Shown one piece after another: positions 49,645-57,453 of a DNA stretch of 64,000 bases (the stretch's first letter is position 1; every line of letters starts with the position of its first letter). Location of the stretch: NCBI GenBank assembly GCA_051859045.1, contig JBHYGK010000006.1, positions 1 to 64,000 on the forward strand, written 5' to 3'. The notes below the pieces were generated by a model. The model ran no database searches, was not told the origin of the DNA, and was given only the letters and a program-made list of their open reading frames with translations. The DNA comes from JBHYGK01 sp051859045. GTDB taxonomy: Bacteria > Pseudomonadota > Gammaproteobacteria > Xanthomonadales > Xanthomonadaceae. Position numbers and translations under genes: made by a program.

Positions 49645-51001
49645 AGGGCGCAAGGTCGCGCTGTGGGGCCTCGGCCGCGAAGGCCGGGCCGCGTGGTGGG
49701 CGATCCGCAACCGTTTCCCGGTGCAGGCGCTGACGCTGTTCTGCCCGGCGTCCGAGCGCACCGAGGCCGAGTCGCTCGGCGACCCGTTCCTGGCCATCGA
49801 CCACGCCCCCACCGCCGAGGCGCTGGCGGCGTTCGACCTCGTCATCAAGAGCCCGGGCATCAGCCCCTACGCGCCGCCGGCCGGCGACGCGCGCCTGCTG
49901 GGCGCGCGCTTCACCGGCGGCACCCGGCTGTGGTTCGGCGAGTGGCCCGGCGCGCCCACCATCTGCGTCACCGGCACCAAGGGCAAGTCCAGCACCACCG
50001 CGCTGATCGCCCACCTGCTGCGGGCCGGCGGGCTGCGCACCGCGCTCGCGGGCAACATCGGGCTGCCGCTGCTGGAGCTGGTCGACGCCTCCCCGGCGCC
50101 CGACGCCTGGGCGATCGAGCTCAGCAGCTACCAGGCCGGCGACGCGGTGCGCCCGTCGGTGTCGGTGATGCTCAACCTGTATCCCGAGCACCTCGACTGG
50201 CACGGCAGCGAGGCCCGCTACTACGCCGACAAGACCGCGCTGGTCACGTCCTCCGGCGCGGGCGCGGTGGTGCTCAACGGCGGCGATCCGCGGATCGCCG
50301 CGCTCGAGGCCCCCGGCGCGCGGCGGCTGCTGTTCAACGTGCCCGAGGGCTGGCACCTGCGCGACACCGGCGTGTACCGCGGCGAGCGCGCGGTGTTCGA
50401 TGCCCGCGCGCTGCCGCTGCCCGGCCGCCACAACCGGCTCAACCTGTGCGCCGCGCTGGCCGCGATCGAGGCCCTCGGCCACGACGCCGCCGCGCTGGCC
50501 CACCACGCCGAGACCTTCCGCCCGCTGCCGCACCGGCTGCAGTCGCTGGGCGCGCGCGCCGGCGTCGAGTTCGTCAACGACTCCATCGCCACCACGCCGC
50601 ACGCCAGCCTGGCCGCGCTCGACACCTTCAAGGGCCGGCCGGTGGCGATCATCGTCGGCGGCTACGACCGCGGCCTGGACTGGGGCGCCTTCGCCGAGCG
50701 CATCGCGCTCGACCCGGTGGCCGCGGTCATCACCCAGGGGCAGAACGGCCCCGCCATCCACGAGCGGCTCAAGCCGCTGGCGGTGGGCGGGCGCTTCGCG
50801 CTGCACGCGGCCGCCGAGCTCGACGAGGCCGTGGGCCTGGCCGAGCGCGCGCTGGGGCACCGCGGCGTGGTGCTGCTGTCGCCGGGCGCGCCCAGCTTCC
50901 CGCGCTACCGCGACTACGCCGAGCGCGGCCGGCACTTCGCCAGCTGCGCGGGCTTCGATCCCGACGCCATCAGCACCATCCCGGGCCTCGGCATCGCCTG
51001 A
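49625..51001 (+). CDS. murD2: UDP-MurNAc-L-alanine-L-glutamate ligase MurD2
   Basis: Mur ligase adding L-Glu (not D-Glu) to UDP-MurNAc-L-Ala, 458 aa. The start is set at a GTG at 49625, which gives the family N terminus (R-L-S-E-L-E-G-R-K-V-A-L-W-G) behind a GGGAG ribosome-binding site; an in-frame ATG at 49586 would overlap murL by 59 bases. ATP motif VTGTKGKSSTTALIAHLL, the ELSSYQAGD and YPEHLDWHGS segments and a C-terminal domain (FVNDSIATTPHASLAAL) follow. Neighbour murL makes the MurD2 call over MurD. Confidence 0.92.
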
Positions 51002-51072
51002 GCGGACCGCGCCGTCGCCGTGGCGGCGCCGATCGCTCACGCGCCCTTGACCGCGCGGCGGGGAAGGGCGCC

Positions 51073-51078
51073 GATACT
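51073..51078 (+). promoter_or_regulatory. Possible -10 element for the dienelactone hydrolase gene
   Basis: GATACT in GCGCCGATACTGCCGCG, 63 bases before the ATG, in the 140-base gap after murD2. No -35. Confidence 0.3.
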
Positions 51079-51141
51079 GCCGCGCCGCCGCACCGCCGTG
51101 CGCCGACCCACCGCCCGCCCACCGTCTTCCAGGAGCCCGCC

Positions 51142-51936
51142 ATGCGCCACGCCCCGCACGCCTTCGCCCTCGCCATCGCCGCCGCGCTCGCCGCCGCGCC
51201 CGCCCTCGCCGAGCCGGTCGCCACCCCGGTGCGCTACGCCGCCGGCGACACCACGCTGGCCGGCTACGTCGTCCACGACCCCGCCCAGGGCGCCTCGCAG
51301 CCGGGCCTGGTGATGGTCCCGAACTGGATGGGCGTCACCGACTCGGCGCTGGAGAAGGCCCGCGGCTTCGCGGCCCAGGGCTACGTGGTGTTCGTCGCCG
51401 ACATGTACGGCGAGGGCGTCCGCCCGGCCAACGCCGAGGAGGCCGGCGCCGCGGCCGGCGCGGTGTACGCCGATCGCCCGGGCATGCGCGCGCGCATCAA
51501 CGCCGCGCTCGACGCGCTTCGCGCGCAGGCCGGCGGCACGCCGCTGGACGTGGAGCGGGTGGGCGCGATCGGCTTCTGCTTCGGCGGCGCCACCGTGCTC
51601 GAGCTGGCCCGCTCCGGCGCCGACGTCGACGGCGTCGTCAGCTTCCACGGCAACCTCTCCACCACGCTGCCCGCCGAGGCCGGCGCGCTGAAGGCCCCGG
51701 TGCTGGCGCTCAACGGCGCCGACGACGCCTACGTCCCGGCCGAACAGATCGCCGCCTTCCAGACCGAGATGACCGCCGCGGGCGCCGACTGGCAGTTCGT
51801 GAACTTCGCCGGCGCGGTGCACTGCTTCGCCGAGGCGGACGCCAATGCGGGCCCGATGTGCCAGTACCACGAGCGCTCGGCCAAGCGCGCCTACGTGATG
51901 ATGGACGCGTTCTTCGACGAGGCCTTCGCCGACTGA
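51142..51936 (+). CDS. Dienelactone hydrolase family protein, exported
   Basis: 264 aa alpha/beta hydrolase with a signal peptide (about 1-23, ending ALA-EP). The nucleophile is Cys146 in IGFCFGG, the acid lies in LNGADDAYVP and the His in GAVHCF, the Cys-Asp-His triad of dienelactone hydrolases. Exported members in Xanthomonadales have no known substrate; a true role in chloroaromatic breakdown is unlikely without other genes of that pathway. Confidence 0.92.
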   Translation: MRHAPHAFALAIAAALAAAPALAEPVATPVRYAAGDTTLAGYVVHDPAQGASQPGLVMVPNWMGVTDSALEKARGFAAQGYVVFVADMYGEGVRPANAEEAGAAAGAVYADRPGMRARINAALDALRAQAGGTPLDVERVGAIGFCFGGATVLELARSGADVDGVVSFHGNLSTTLPAEAGALKAPVLALNGADDAYVPAEQIAAFQTEMTAAGADWQFVNFAGAVHCFAEADANAGPMCQYHERSAKRAYVMMDAFFDEAFAD

Positions 51937-51961
51937 GGCCGCGGCGCGGCCGCGGGCCTCA
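51934..51961. repeat. Stop-straddling palindrome, dienelactone hydrolase / ispB
   Basis: TGAGGCC (51934-51940) and GGCCTCA (51955-51961), 7-bp perfect arms, include the stop codons of the two convergent genes; a GC-rich inner part can extend the stem. No U-tract. Confidence 0.6.
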
Positions 51962-52954
51962 GTGCCCGCGGCTGACCGCGTAGTGGGCCAGGCCGCGCAG
52001 CGCCTCGCGCTGCGGGCTGGCCGGCAGGCCCTCGAGCGCGCGCACGGCGGCGTCGGCGAAGCCCTCGGCGGCGCGGCGGGCGTGCCCGAGGCCGCCGGTG
52101 GCGTGGATCGCCGCCAGCACCTCGTCGAAGGCCTCGCGCTCGCCGGCCTCGACGATCGCCCGCAGGCGCGCCGCCACGTCCGGCGCCGCGTGGGCGATGG
52201 CGTGGATCAGCGGCAGCGTGGCCTTGCCCTCGGCCAGGTCGTCGCCGAGGTTCTTGCCCATCGTCGCGGCGTCGGAGGCGTAGTCGAGCACGTCGTCGGC
52301 GACCTGGAAGGCCATGCCCAGCTGCATCCCGTACTCGGCCATGGCCTTGGCCACGCGCGCGTCGGCGCCGGCCAGCACCGCGCCCAGCCGGGTGGCGGCG
52401 GCGAACAGCACCGCGGTCTTGCGCTCGATCACGCGCAGGTAGGCGGCCTCGTCGGTGTCGGGGTTGTGCACGTGCAGCAGCTGCAGCACCTCGCCCTCGG
52501 CGATGCGGTTGGTGGTGTCGGCCAGCACCCGCATCACGTCCATCGAGTCGAGCTCGACCATCAGCTGGAAGCTGCGCGAGTACAGGAAATCACCCACCAG
52601 CACGCTGGGCGCGTTGCCCCACAGCGCGTTCGCGGTCTTGCGGCCGCGCCGGAGGTCGGACTCGTCGACCACGTCGTCGTGCAGCAGGGTGGAGGTGTGG
52701 ATGAACTCGATGATCGCGGCGAGCTGGTGGTGCTGCTCGCCGGCGTAGCCCAGCGCGCGCGCGGCCAGCACCACCAGCATCGGGCGCAGGCGCTTGCCGC
52801 CCGCGGCGATGATGTGTTCGGCGATCTGCTGGATCAGGACCACGTCGGAGTCGAGGCGGCGGCGGATCAGGGCGTCCACGCCGGCCATGTCGGCGGCGGC
52901 GAGGGCCTGGATCGCGGCCAGGTCCGGGGTGCCCGCGGGCGTCATCGAATCCAT
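51959..52954 (-). CDS. ispB: Polyprenyl (octaprenyl) diphosphate synthase IspB
   Basis: Trans-prenyltransferase making the side chain of ubiquinone, 331 aa. The first Asp-rich motif is LLHDDVVDESDLRRGR and the second MAFQVADDVLDYASD, both with full DDxxD; GGKRLRPMLVVLAARALG and the KTAVLFAAATRLGAVLAG region fit the long-chain class. A second ATG at 52945 is an alternative start. The chain length (eight units) is inferred from the order. Divergent from ssb. Confidence 0.95.
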   Translation of the reverse strand: MDSMTPAGTPDLAAIQALAAADMAGVDALIRRRLDSDVVLIQQIAEHIIAAGGKRLRPMLVVLAARALGYAGEQHHQLAAIIEFIHTSTLLHDDVVDESDLRRGRKTANALWGNAPSVLVGDFLYSRSFQLMVELDSMDVMRVLADTTNRIAEGEVLQLLHVHNPDTDEAAYLRVIERKTAVLFAAATRLGAVLAGADARVAKAMAEYGMQLGMAFQVADDVLDYASDAATMGKNLGDDLAEGKATLPLIHAIAHAAPDVAARLRAIVEAGEREAFDEVLAAIHATGGLGHARRAAEGFADAAVRALEGLPASPQREALRGLAHYAVSRGH

Positions 52955-52991
52955 GGAGGCGTGTCGTCTGGGGGGCGTGGAGCGGGCCGCC

Positions 52992-52997
52992 AGTATA
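52992..52997 (-). promoter_or_regulatory. Possible -10 element for ispB
   Basis: TATACT on the minus strand (in GCCTATACTGGCGG), 38 bases before the ispB ATG. No -35 found. Confidence 0.4.
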
Positions 52998-53140
52998 GGC
53001 GCCGCGGTGGGGCGCCGCCCATCGGCGGGCGCGCCGGGCCGCGCCCCCGGGGCAAGGGCGGACGCGCCGCGGCGGCGGCCTCCGGGCCGCGCCGGGCGGT
53101 GCTCCGATGGCGGCGGGGCGCCCCCGGCGGGAGGCTGGGG

Positions 53141-53146
53141 TATGAT
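53141..53146 (+). promoter_or_regulatory. Possible -10 element for ssb
   Basis: TATGAT in GGGGTATGATCCC, 57 bases before the ssb ATG. No -35. I saw no LexA box in the 249-base ispB-ssb gap. Confidence 0.4.
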
Positions 53147-53203
53147 CCCGACCCCGCCCGGCGCCTCGCCGCGGCACCCCCATTCCCAGCAAGGTGAGCA
53201 TCC

Positions 53204-53782
53204 ATGGCCCGTGGCATCAACAAGGTCATCATCGTCGGCAACCTCGGCAACGACCCCGACGTGAAGTACACCCAGGGCGGCACCGCCATCACCACGCTCA
53301 GCATCGCCACCAGCGAGAGCTGGAAGGACAAGAACACCGGCCAGCAGCAGGAGCGCACCGAGTGGCACCGGGTGAAGCTCTTCGGCCGCCTCGGCGAGAT
53401 CGCCGGCGAGTACCTCAAGAAGGGCCGCCAGGTCTACATCGAGGGGTCGCTGCGCACCGAGAAGTACACCGACAAGAGCGGCGTCGAGAAGTACAGCACC
53501 GACATCATCGCCAACGAGATGCAGATGCTCGGCGGTGGCGGTGAGGGTGGCGGCATGGGCGGCGGCGGCGGCGGCGCTGGCCGCGGCGAGCGTGCCGGCG
53601 GCGGCGGTGGCTACGGTGGCGGCGGCGAGCGCGCCGGCGGTGGCGGTGGTGGTGGTGGTGGCTACGGCGGCGGCGAGCGCGGTGGCGGCGGCTACGGCGG
53701 CGGCCGCGGCGCGGGCGGCCCGCCCCCGTCCCAGCCCAGCCAGCCCGCGCACTTCCCGGACGACGACGAGATCCCGTTCTGA
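53204..53782 (+). CDS. ssb: Single-stranded DNA-binding protein
   Basis: Replication/repair SSB, 192 aa. The OB fold (about 1-108) starts RGINKVIIVGNLGNDPDVKYTQGG and contains ERTEWHRVKLFGRLGEIAGEYLKKG. A long linker (about 108-175) is almost pure Gly with Tyr, Arg and Glu (units such as GGGYGGGERAGGGG). It ends in the acidic tip DDDEIPF that recruits partner proteins. The ATG follows a good AAGGTGAG ribosome-binding site. The Gly-rich linker is long and repeat-coded. Confidence 0.98.
   Translation: MARGINKVIIVGNLGNDPDVKYTQGGTAITTLSIATSESWKDKNTGQQQERTEWHRVKLFGRLGEIAGEYLKKGRQVYIEGSLRTEKYTDKSGVEKYSTDIIANEMQMLGGGGEGGGMGGGGGGAGRGERAGGGGGYGGGGERAGGGGGGGGGYGGGERGGGGYGGGRGAGGPPPSQPSQPAHFPDDDEIPF
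53530..53724. repeat. Glycine-codon-rich repetitive segment in ssb
   Basis: GGC/GGT codon run encoding the SSB linker, with repeated units GGCGGCGAGCGCGCCGGC-like. Replication slippage here would change linker length in frame if three bases are gained or lost, or break the essential acidic tip otherwise. Confidence 0.8.
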
Positions 53783-53830
53783 GGATGGCCCGGCGCGGCC
53801 GGGGCCGGGGTGCGCGGCGACACGGGGCCT

Positions 53831-53839
53831 TGCTACCCT
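53831..53839 (+). promoter_or_regulatory. Extended -10 element for rfbB
   Basis: TGC-TACCCT, an extended -10 form, 31 bases before the rfbB ATG in the 88-base gap after ssb. It suggests the rhamnose operon has its own promoter. Confidence 0.45.
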
Positions 53840-53870
53840 GCGCGCCTCCCCCCGCATCCCGAGTTCACGC

Positions 53871-54920
53871 ATGCCCACCTGGCTCGTCACCGGCGGCGCC
53901 GGTTTCATCGGCGGCAACTTCGTCCTCGACGCGGTCGCCTCCGGCGTCCGCGTGGTCACGCTCGACGCGCTGACCTACGCGGGCAACCGCGACACCCTGG
54001 CCACGCTCGACGCGAACCCGCTGCACGCCTTCGTGCACGGCGACATCGGCGACCGCGCGCTGGTCGCCCGCCTGCTCGCCGAGCACCGCCCCGACGCGAT
54101 CGTCCACTTCGCCGCCGAGTCGCACGTCGACCGTTCGATCGACGGCCCGGCGGCGTTCGTGCAGACCAACGTGGTCGGCACGCTGGCCCTGCTGGAGTGC
54201 GCGCGCGATTACTGGCGCGGCCTCGAGTGCGCGGCGCGCGAGGGCTTCCGCTTCCTGCACGTGAGCACCGACGAGGTCTACGGCACGCTCGGCGCCACCG
54301 GCGCGTTCACCGAGACCACGCCCTACGCCCCCAACTCGCCGTATTCCGCGTCGAAGGCCGCGTCCGACCACCTGGTCCGCGCCTTCCACCACACCTACGG
54401 GCTGCCGGTGCTGACCACGAACTGCTCGAACAACTACGGGCCGTTCCAGTTCCCCGAGAAGCTCATCCCGCTGGTGATCCAGAAGGCGCTCGCGGGCCAG
54501 CCGCTGCCGGTGTACGGCGACGGCCGCCAGGTGCGCGACTGGCTGTACGTGGGCGACCACGTCGCCGCGATCCGGCGCGTGCTCGCCGCCGGCCGCGTGG
54601 GCGAGGTCTACAACGTCGGCGGCGAGGCCGAGCGCGAGAACCTGCAGGTCGTGCACGCGATCTGCGACCTGCTCGATGCCCGCGTCCCGGCCGCGCGCCC
54701 GCGCCGCGAGCTGGTCACCTTCGTCGCCGACCGCCCCGGCCACGACCGCCGCTACGCCATCGACTGCTCGAAGCTCAAGCGCGAGCTCGGCTGGGCGCCC
54801 TCGCTGGGCTTCGACGACGGCATGGCCCGCACCGTCGCGTGGTACCTCGCCAACGCCGCCTGGGTGCAGCGCGTGCTCGACGGCAGCTACCGCCTCGAGC
54901 GCATCGGCACCGCGGCCTGA
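53871..54920 (+). CDS. rfbB: dTDP-glucose 4,6-dehydratase
   Basis: Second step to dTDP-L-rhamnose, 349 aa from the ATG at 53871. SDR-fold protein with the NAD motif VTGGAGFIGGNF, TLDALTYAGN, HFAAESHVDRSI, the catalytic HVSTDEVYGTL and Tyr/Lys in PYSASKAASDH, and NCSNNYGPFQFPEKLIP. First gene of rfbBACD; 23 bases to rfbA. Rhamnose goes into LPS O-chains or core in Xanthomonadales. Confidence 0.97.
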   Translation: MPTWLVTGGAGFIGGNFVLDAVASGVRVVTLDALTYAGNRDTLATLDANPLHAFVHGDIGDRALVARLLAEHRPDAIVHFAAESHVDRSIDGPAAFVQTNVVGTLALLECARDYWRGLECAAREGFRFLHVSTDEVYGTLGATGAFTETTPYAPNSPYSASKAASDHLVRAFHHTYGLPVLTTNCSNNYGPFQFPEKLIPLVIQKALAGQPLPVYGDGRQVRDWLYVGDHVAAIRRVLAAGRVGEVYNVGGEAERENLQVVHAICDLLDARVPAARPRRELVTFVADRPGHDRRYAIDCSKLKRELGWAPSLGFDDGMARTVAWYLANAAWVQRVLDGSYRLERIGTAA

Positions 54921-54943
54921 TCCACCCTCCCCAAGGACGACCC

Positions 54944-55831
54944 ATGGCCACCCAGAAGGGCATCATCCTCGCCGGCGGCTCCGGCACCCGGCTGTATCCG
55001 ATCACCCGCGGCGTCAGCAAGCAGCTGCTGCCGGTGTACGACAAGCCGATGATCTACTACCCGCTGAGCGTGCTGATGCTCGCGGGCATCCGCGAGGTGC
55101 TGATCATCAACACCCCGCACGAGCAGGCGCTGTTCCAGCACCTGCTCGGCGACGGCGCGCAGTGGGGCATGCGCATCGAGTACGCGGTGCAGCCCAGCCC
55201 CGACGGCCTGGCGCAGGCCTACCTGATCGGCCGCGACTTCGTCGCCGGCCAGCCCAGCTGCCTGGTGCTGGGCGACAACATCTTCCACGGCCACGGCCTG
55301 ACCGCGATGCTGCAGCGCGCCGGCGCGCGCACGCACGGCGCCACCGTGTTCGGCTACTGGGTGCGCGACCCGGAGCGCTACGGCGTGGCCGAGATCGATG
55401 CCGCCGGCCGCGTGCTGGGCCTCGAGGAGAAGCCCGCCCAGCCCAAGTCCCACTACGCCGTCACCGGCCTGTACTTCTACGACGGCCGCGCCAGCGACTT
55501 CGCCCGCGAGCTCACCCCTTCCCCGCGCGGCGAGCTCGAGATCACCGACCTCAACCGCCGCTACCTCGAGGACGGCAGCCTGCACCTCGAGCAGATGGGC
55601 CGCGGCTACGCCTGGCTCGACACCGGCACCTTCGAGTCGCTGCTGCAGGCGGCGAACTTCATCGAGACCATCGAGGAGCGCCAGGGCCTGCGCGTGTGCT
55701 GCCCCGAGGAGATCGCCTGGGCCAACGGCTGGATCGGCGACGAGCAGCTGCTGGCGCTGGCCGCGCCGCTGGCCAAGAACGGCTACGGCCAGTACCTGCA
55801 GGGCCTGGTGAAGCGCGGGGTCGTGCGGTGA
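54944..55831 (+). CDS. rfbA: Glucose-1-phosphate thymidylyltransferase
   Basis: First step to dTDP-L-rhamnose, 295 aa. It has the NTP-binding motif KGIILAGGSGTRLYPITRGVSKQLLP, then YDKPMIYYPLSVLMLAGI, LVLGDNIFHGHGL and EEKPAQPKSHYAVTGLYFYD. The stop codon overlaps the GTG start of rfbC (GTGA). Confidence 0.98.
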   Translation: MATQKGIILAGGSGTRLYPITRGVSKQLLPVYDKPMIYYPLSVLMLAGIREVLIINTPHEQALFQHLLGDGAQWGMRIEYAVQPSPDGLAQAYLIGRDFVAGQPSCLVLGDNIFHGHGLTAMLQRAGARTHGATVFGYWVRDPERYGVAEIDAAGRVLGLEEKPAQPKSHYAVTGLYFYDGRASDFARELTPSPRGELEITDLNRRYLEDGSLHLEQMGRGYAWLDTGTFESLLQAANFIETIEERQGLRVCCPEEIAWANGWIGDEQLLALAAPLAKNGYGQYLQGLVKRGVVR

Positions 55832-56394
55832 AGGCCATCGAGACCGACCTGCCGGGCTGCTGGATCGTCGAGCCGCAGGTCTTCGGCGACGACCGCGGCT
55901 ACTTCTACGAGGCCTTCAACCGCGAGCGCCTCGCGGCCCAGGGCCTGCACCTGCCCGTGTTCGTGCAGGCCAACGTCTCGCGCTCCGCGCGCGGCGTGCT
56001 GCGCGGCCTGCACTACCAGTGGCCGGACTGCCCGCAGGGCAAGTTCGTCAGCGTCACCGAGGGCGAGGTCTGGGACGTGGCCGTCGACATCCGCCGCGGC
56101 TCGCCGCACTTCGGGCGCTGGACGGCGGTGGTGCTGAGCGCGGAGAACAAGCGCAGCTTCTGGATCCCGCCGGGCTTCGCCCACGGCTTCGTGGTCCTCA
56201 GCGACACCGCGCTGTTCCAGTACCAGGTCACCGCGCCCTACGACCGCGCCTCCGACGCCGGCCTGCGCTGGAACGACGCCCGCCTGGCGATCGACTGGCC
56301 GGTGGCCGAGCCGCTGCTCTCGGGCAAGGACGCCGTCCAGCCGTGCCTCGACGAGGTCGCGCCGGAGCGGCTGCCGATGGTCGAGGCGGCCTGA
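55828..56394 (+). CDS. rfbC: dTDP-4-dehydrorhamnose 3,5-epimerase
   Basis: Third step to dTDP-L-rhamnose, 188 aa, cupin fold. The start is a GTG at 55828 that overlaps the rfbA stop; no ATG fits. Motifs: IVEPQVFGDDRGYFYEAFN, NVSRSARGVLRGLHYQ (catalytic His), FVSVTEGEVWDVAVDIR and WIPPGFAHGFVVLSD. Ends with a one-base overlap (TGATG) to rfbD. Confidence 0.97.
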   Translation: MKAIETDLPGCWIVEPQVFGDDRGYFYEAFNRERLAAQGLHLPVFVQANVSRSARGVLRGLHYQWPDCPQGKFVSVTEGEVWDVAVDIRRGSPHFGRWTAVVLSAENKRSFWIPPGFAHGFVVLSDTALFQYQVTAPYDRASDAGLRWNDARLAIDWPVAEPLLSGKDAVQPCLDEVAPERLPMVEAA

Positions 56395-57302
56395 TGCCCG
56401 CCCCGAGGCGGATCCTGCTCACCGGCGCGACCGGCCAGGTCGGCTTCGAGCTGCTGCGCGCGCTGGCGCCGCTGGGCGAGGTGGTCGCGACCACGCGTTC
56501 GGGCGTGCTGCCCGGCGGCGGCGCCTGCGAGGTGGCCGACTTCGACGCGCCGTCCAGCCTCGCGGGCCTGGTCGCGCGCGTGGCCCCGGACCTGGTGGTC
56601 AACGCCGCGGCGTGGACCGCGGTGGACCGCGCCGAGGCCGAGCCCGGGGCCTGCCATCGCGCCAACGCCGAGGCCCCGGGCGTGCTCGCCGCGGCCTGCG
56701 CCGCGCGCGGCATCCCGCTGTGGCACTACTCCACCGACTACGTCTTCCCCGGCGCCCTCGACCGTCCCTGGCGCGAGGACGACGCCACCGGCCCGCTCGG
56801 CGCCTACGGCGCCTCCAAGCTCGCCGGCGAGGAGGCCATCCGGGCCAGCGGCGCCCGCCACGTGATCTTCCGCACCGCCTGGGTCTACGGCGCGCGCGGC
56901 GGCAACTTCCTGCGCACGATGCTGCGCGTCGGCGCCCAGCGCGACGCGCTGGACGTGGTGGCGGACCAGGTCGGCTCGCCCACCCCCGCGCGCTGGATCG
57001 CCGCGACCACCGCGGCGGCGATCGCCCGGCATCCGGACGCCCACGGCACCTGGCACCTCGTGGCCTCGGGCCAGGCGTCCTGGCACGCCTTCGCCGAGGC
57101 GATCTTCGCCGACGCGGTGGCGGCCGGCCTGCTGGCGCGCGCGCCCGAGGTCCGGGCGATCCCGGCGGCCGACTACCCGACGCCGGCGCGGCGCCCGGCC
57201 TGGAGCGTGCTCGACGCCTCGGCGCTGGCCCGCGACCTGGGGCTGGCGCTGCCGGACTGGCGGATCGGCCTGCGCCAGGTGATCGGCGAGCTCGCCGGCT
57301 GA
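56394..57302 (+). CDS. rfbD: dTDP-4-dehydrorhamnose reductase
   Basis: Last step to dTDP-L-rhamnose, 302 aa SDR protein. NADPH motif LLTGATGQVGFELL, NAAAWTAVDRAEAEP, YSTDYVFPGA and GAYGASKLAGEEAI (catalytic Tyr/Lys), FRTAWVYGARGGNF. Final gene of the operon; ends 151 bases before the next gene. Confidence 0.97.
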   Translation: MPAPRRILLTGATGQVGFELLRALAPLGEVVATTRSGVLPGGGACEVADFDAPSSLAGLVARVAPDLVVNAAAWTAVDRAEAEPGACHRANAEAPGVLAAACAARGIPLWHYSTDYVFPGALDRPWREDDATGPLGAYGASKLAGEEAIRASGARHVIFRTAWVYGARGGNFLRTMLRVGAQRDALDVVADQVGSPTPARWIAATTAAAIARHPDAHGTWHLVASGQASWHAFAEAIFADAVAAGLLARAPEVRAIPAADYPTPARRPAWSVLDASALARDLGLALPDWRIGLRQVIGELAG

Positions 57303-57409
57303 GCCGGGTCGGCCGCGGCCGGCGGGGCGGCGATCGACTCCGGCACCCCGTCGACACGGCTGAACGCCCGGCATGACCTCGGTAACTGGCCCCGGCCCCG
57401 GGGCCTTCG

Positions 57410-57415
57410 TATGCT
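57410..57415 (+). promoter_or_regulatory. Possible -10 element for the first S9 peptidase gene
   Basis: TATGCT in CTTCGTATGCTCGGG, 38 bases before the ATG at 57454. No clear -35. Confidence 0.35.
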
Positions 57416-57453
57416 CGGGCGGTCCCGGCACCACGACCGGAGGGGAGACACCA

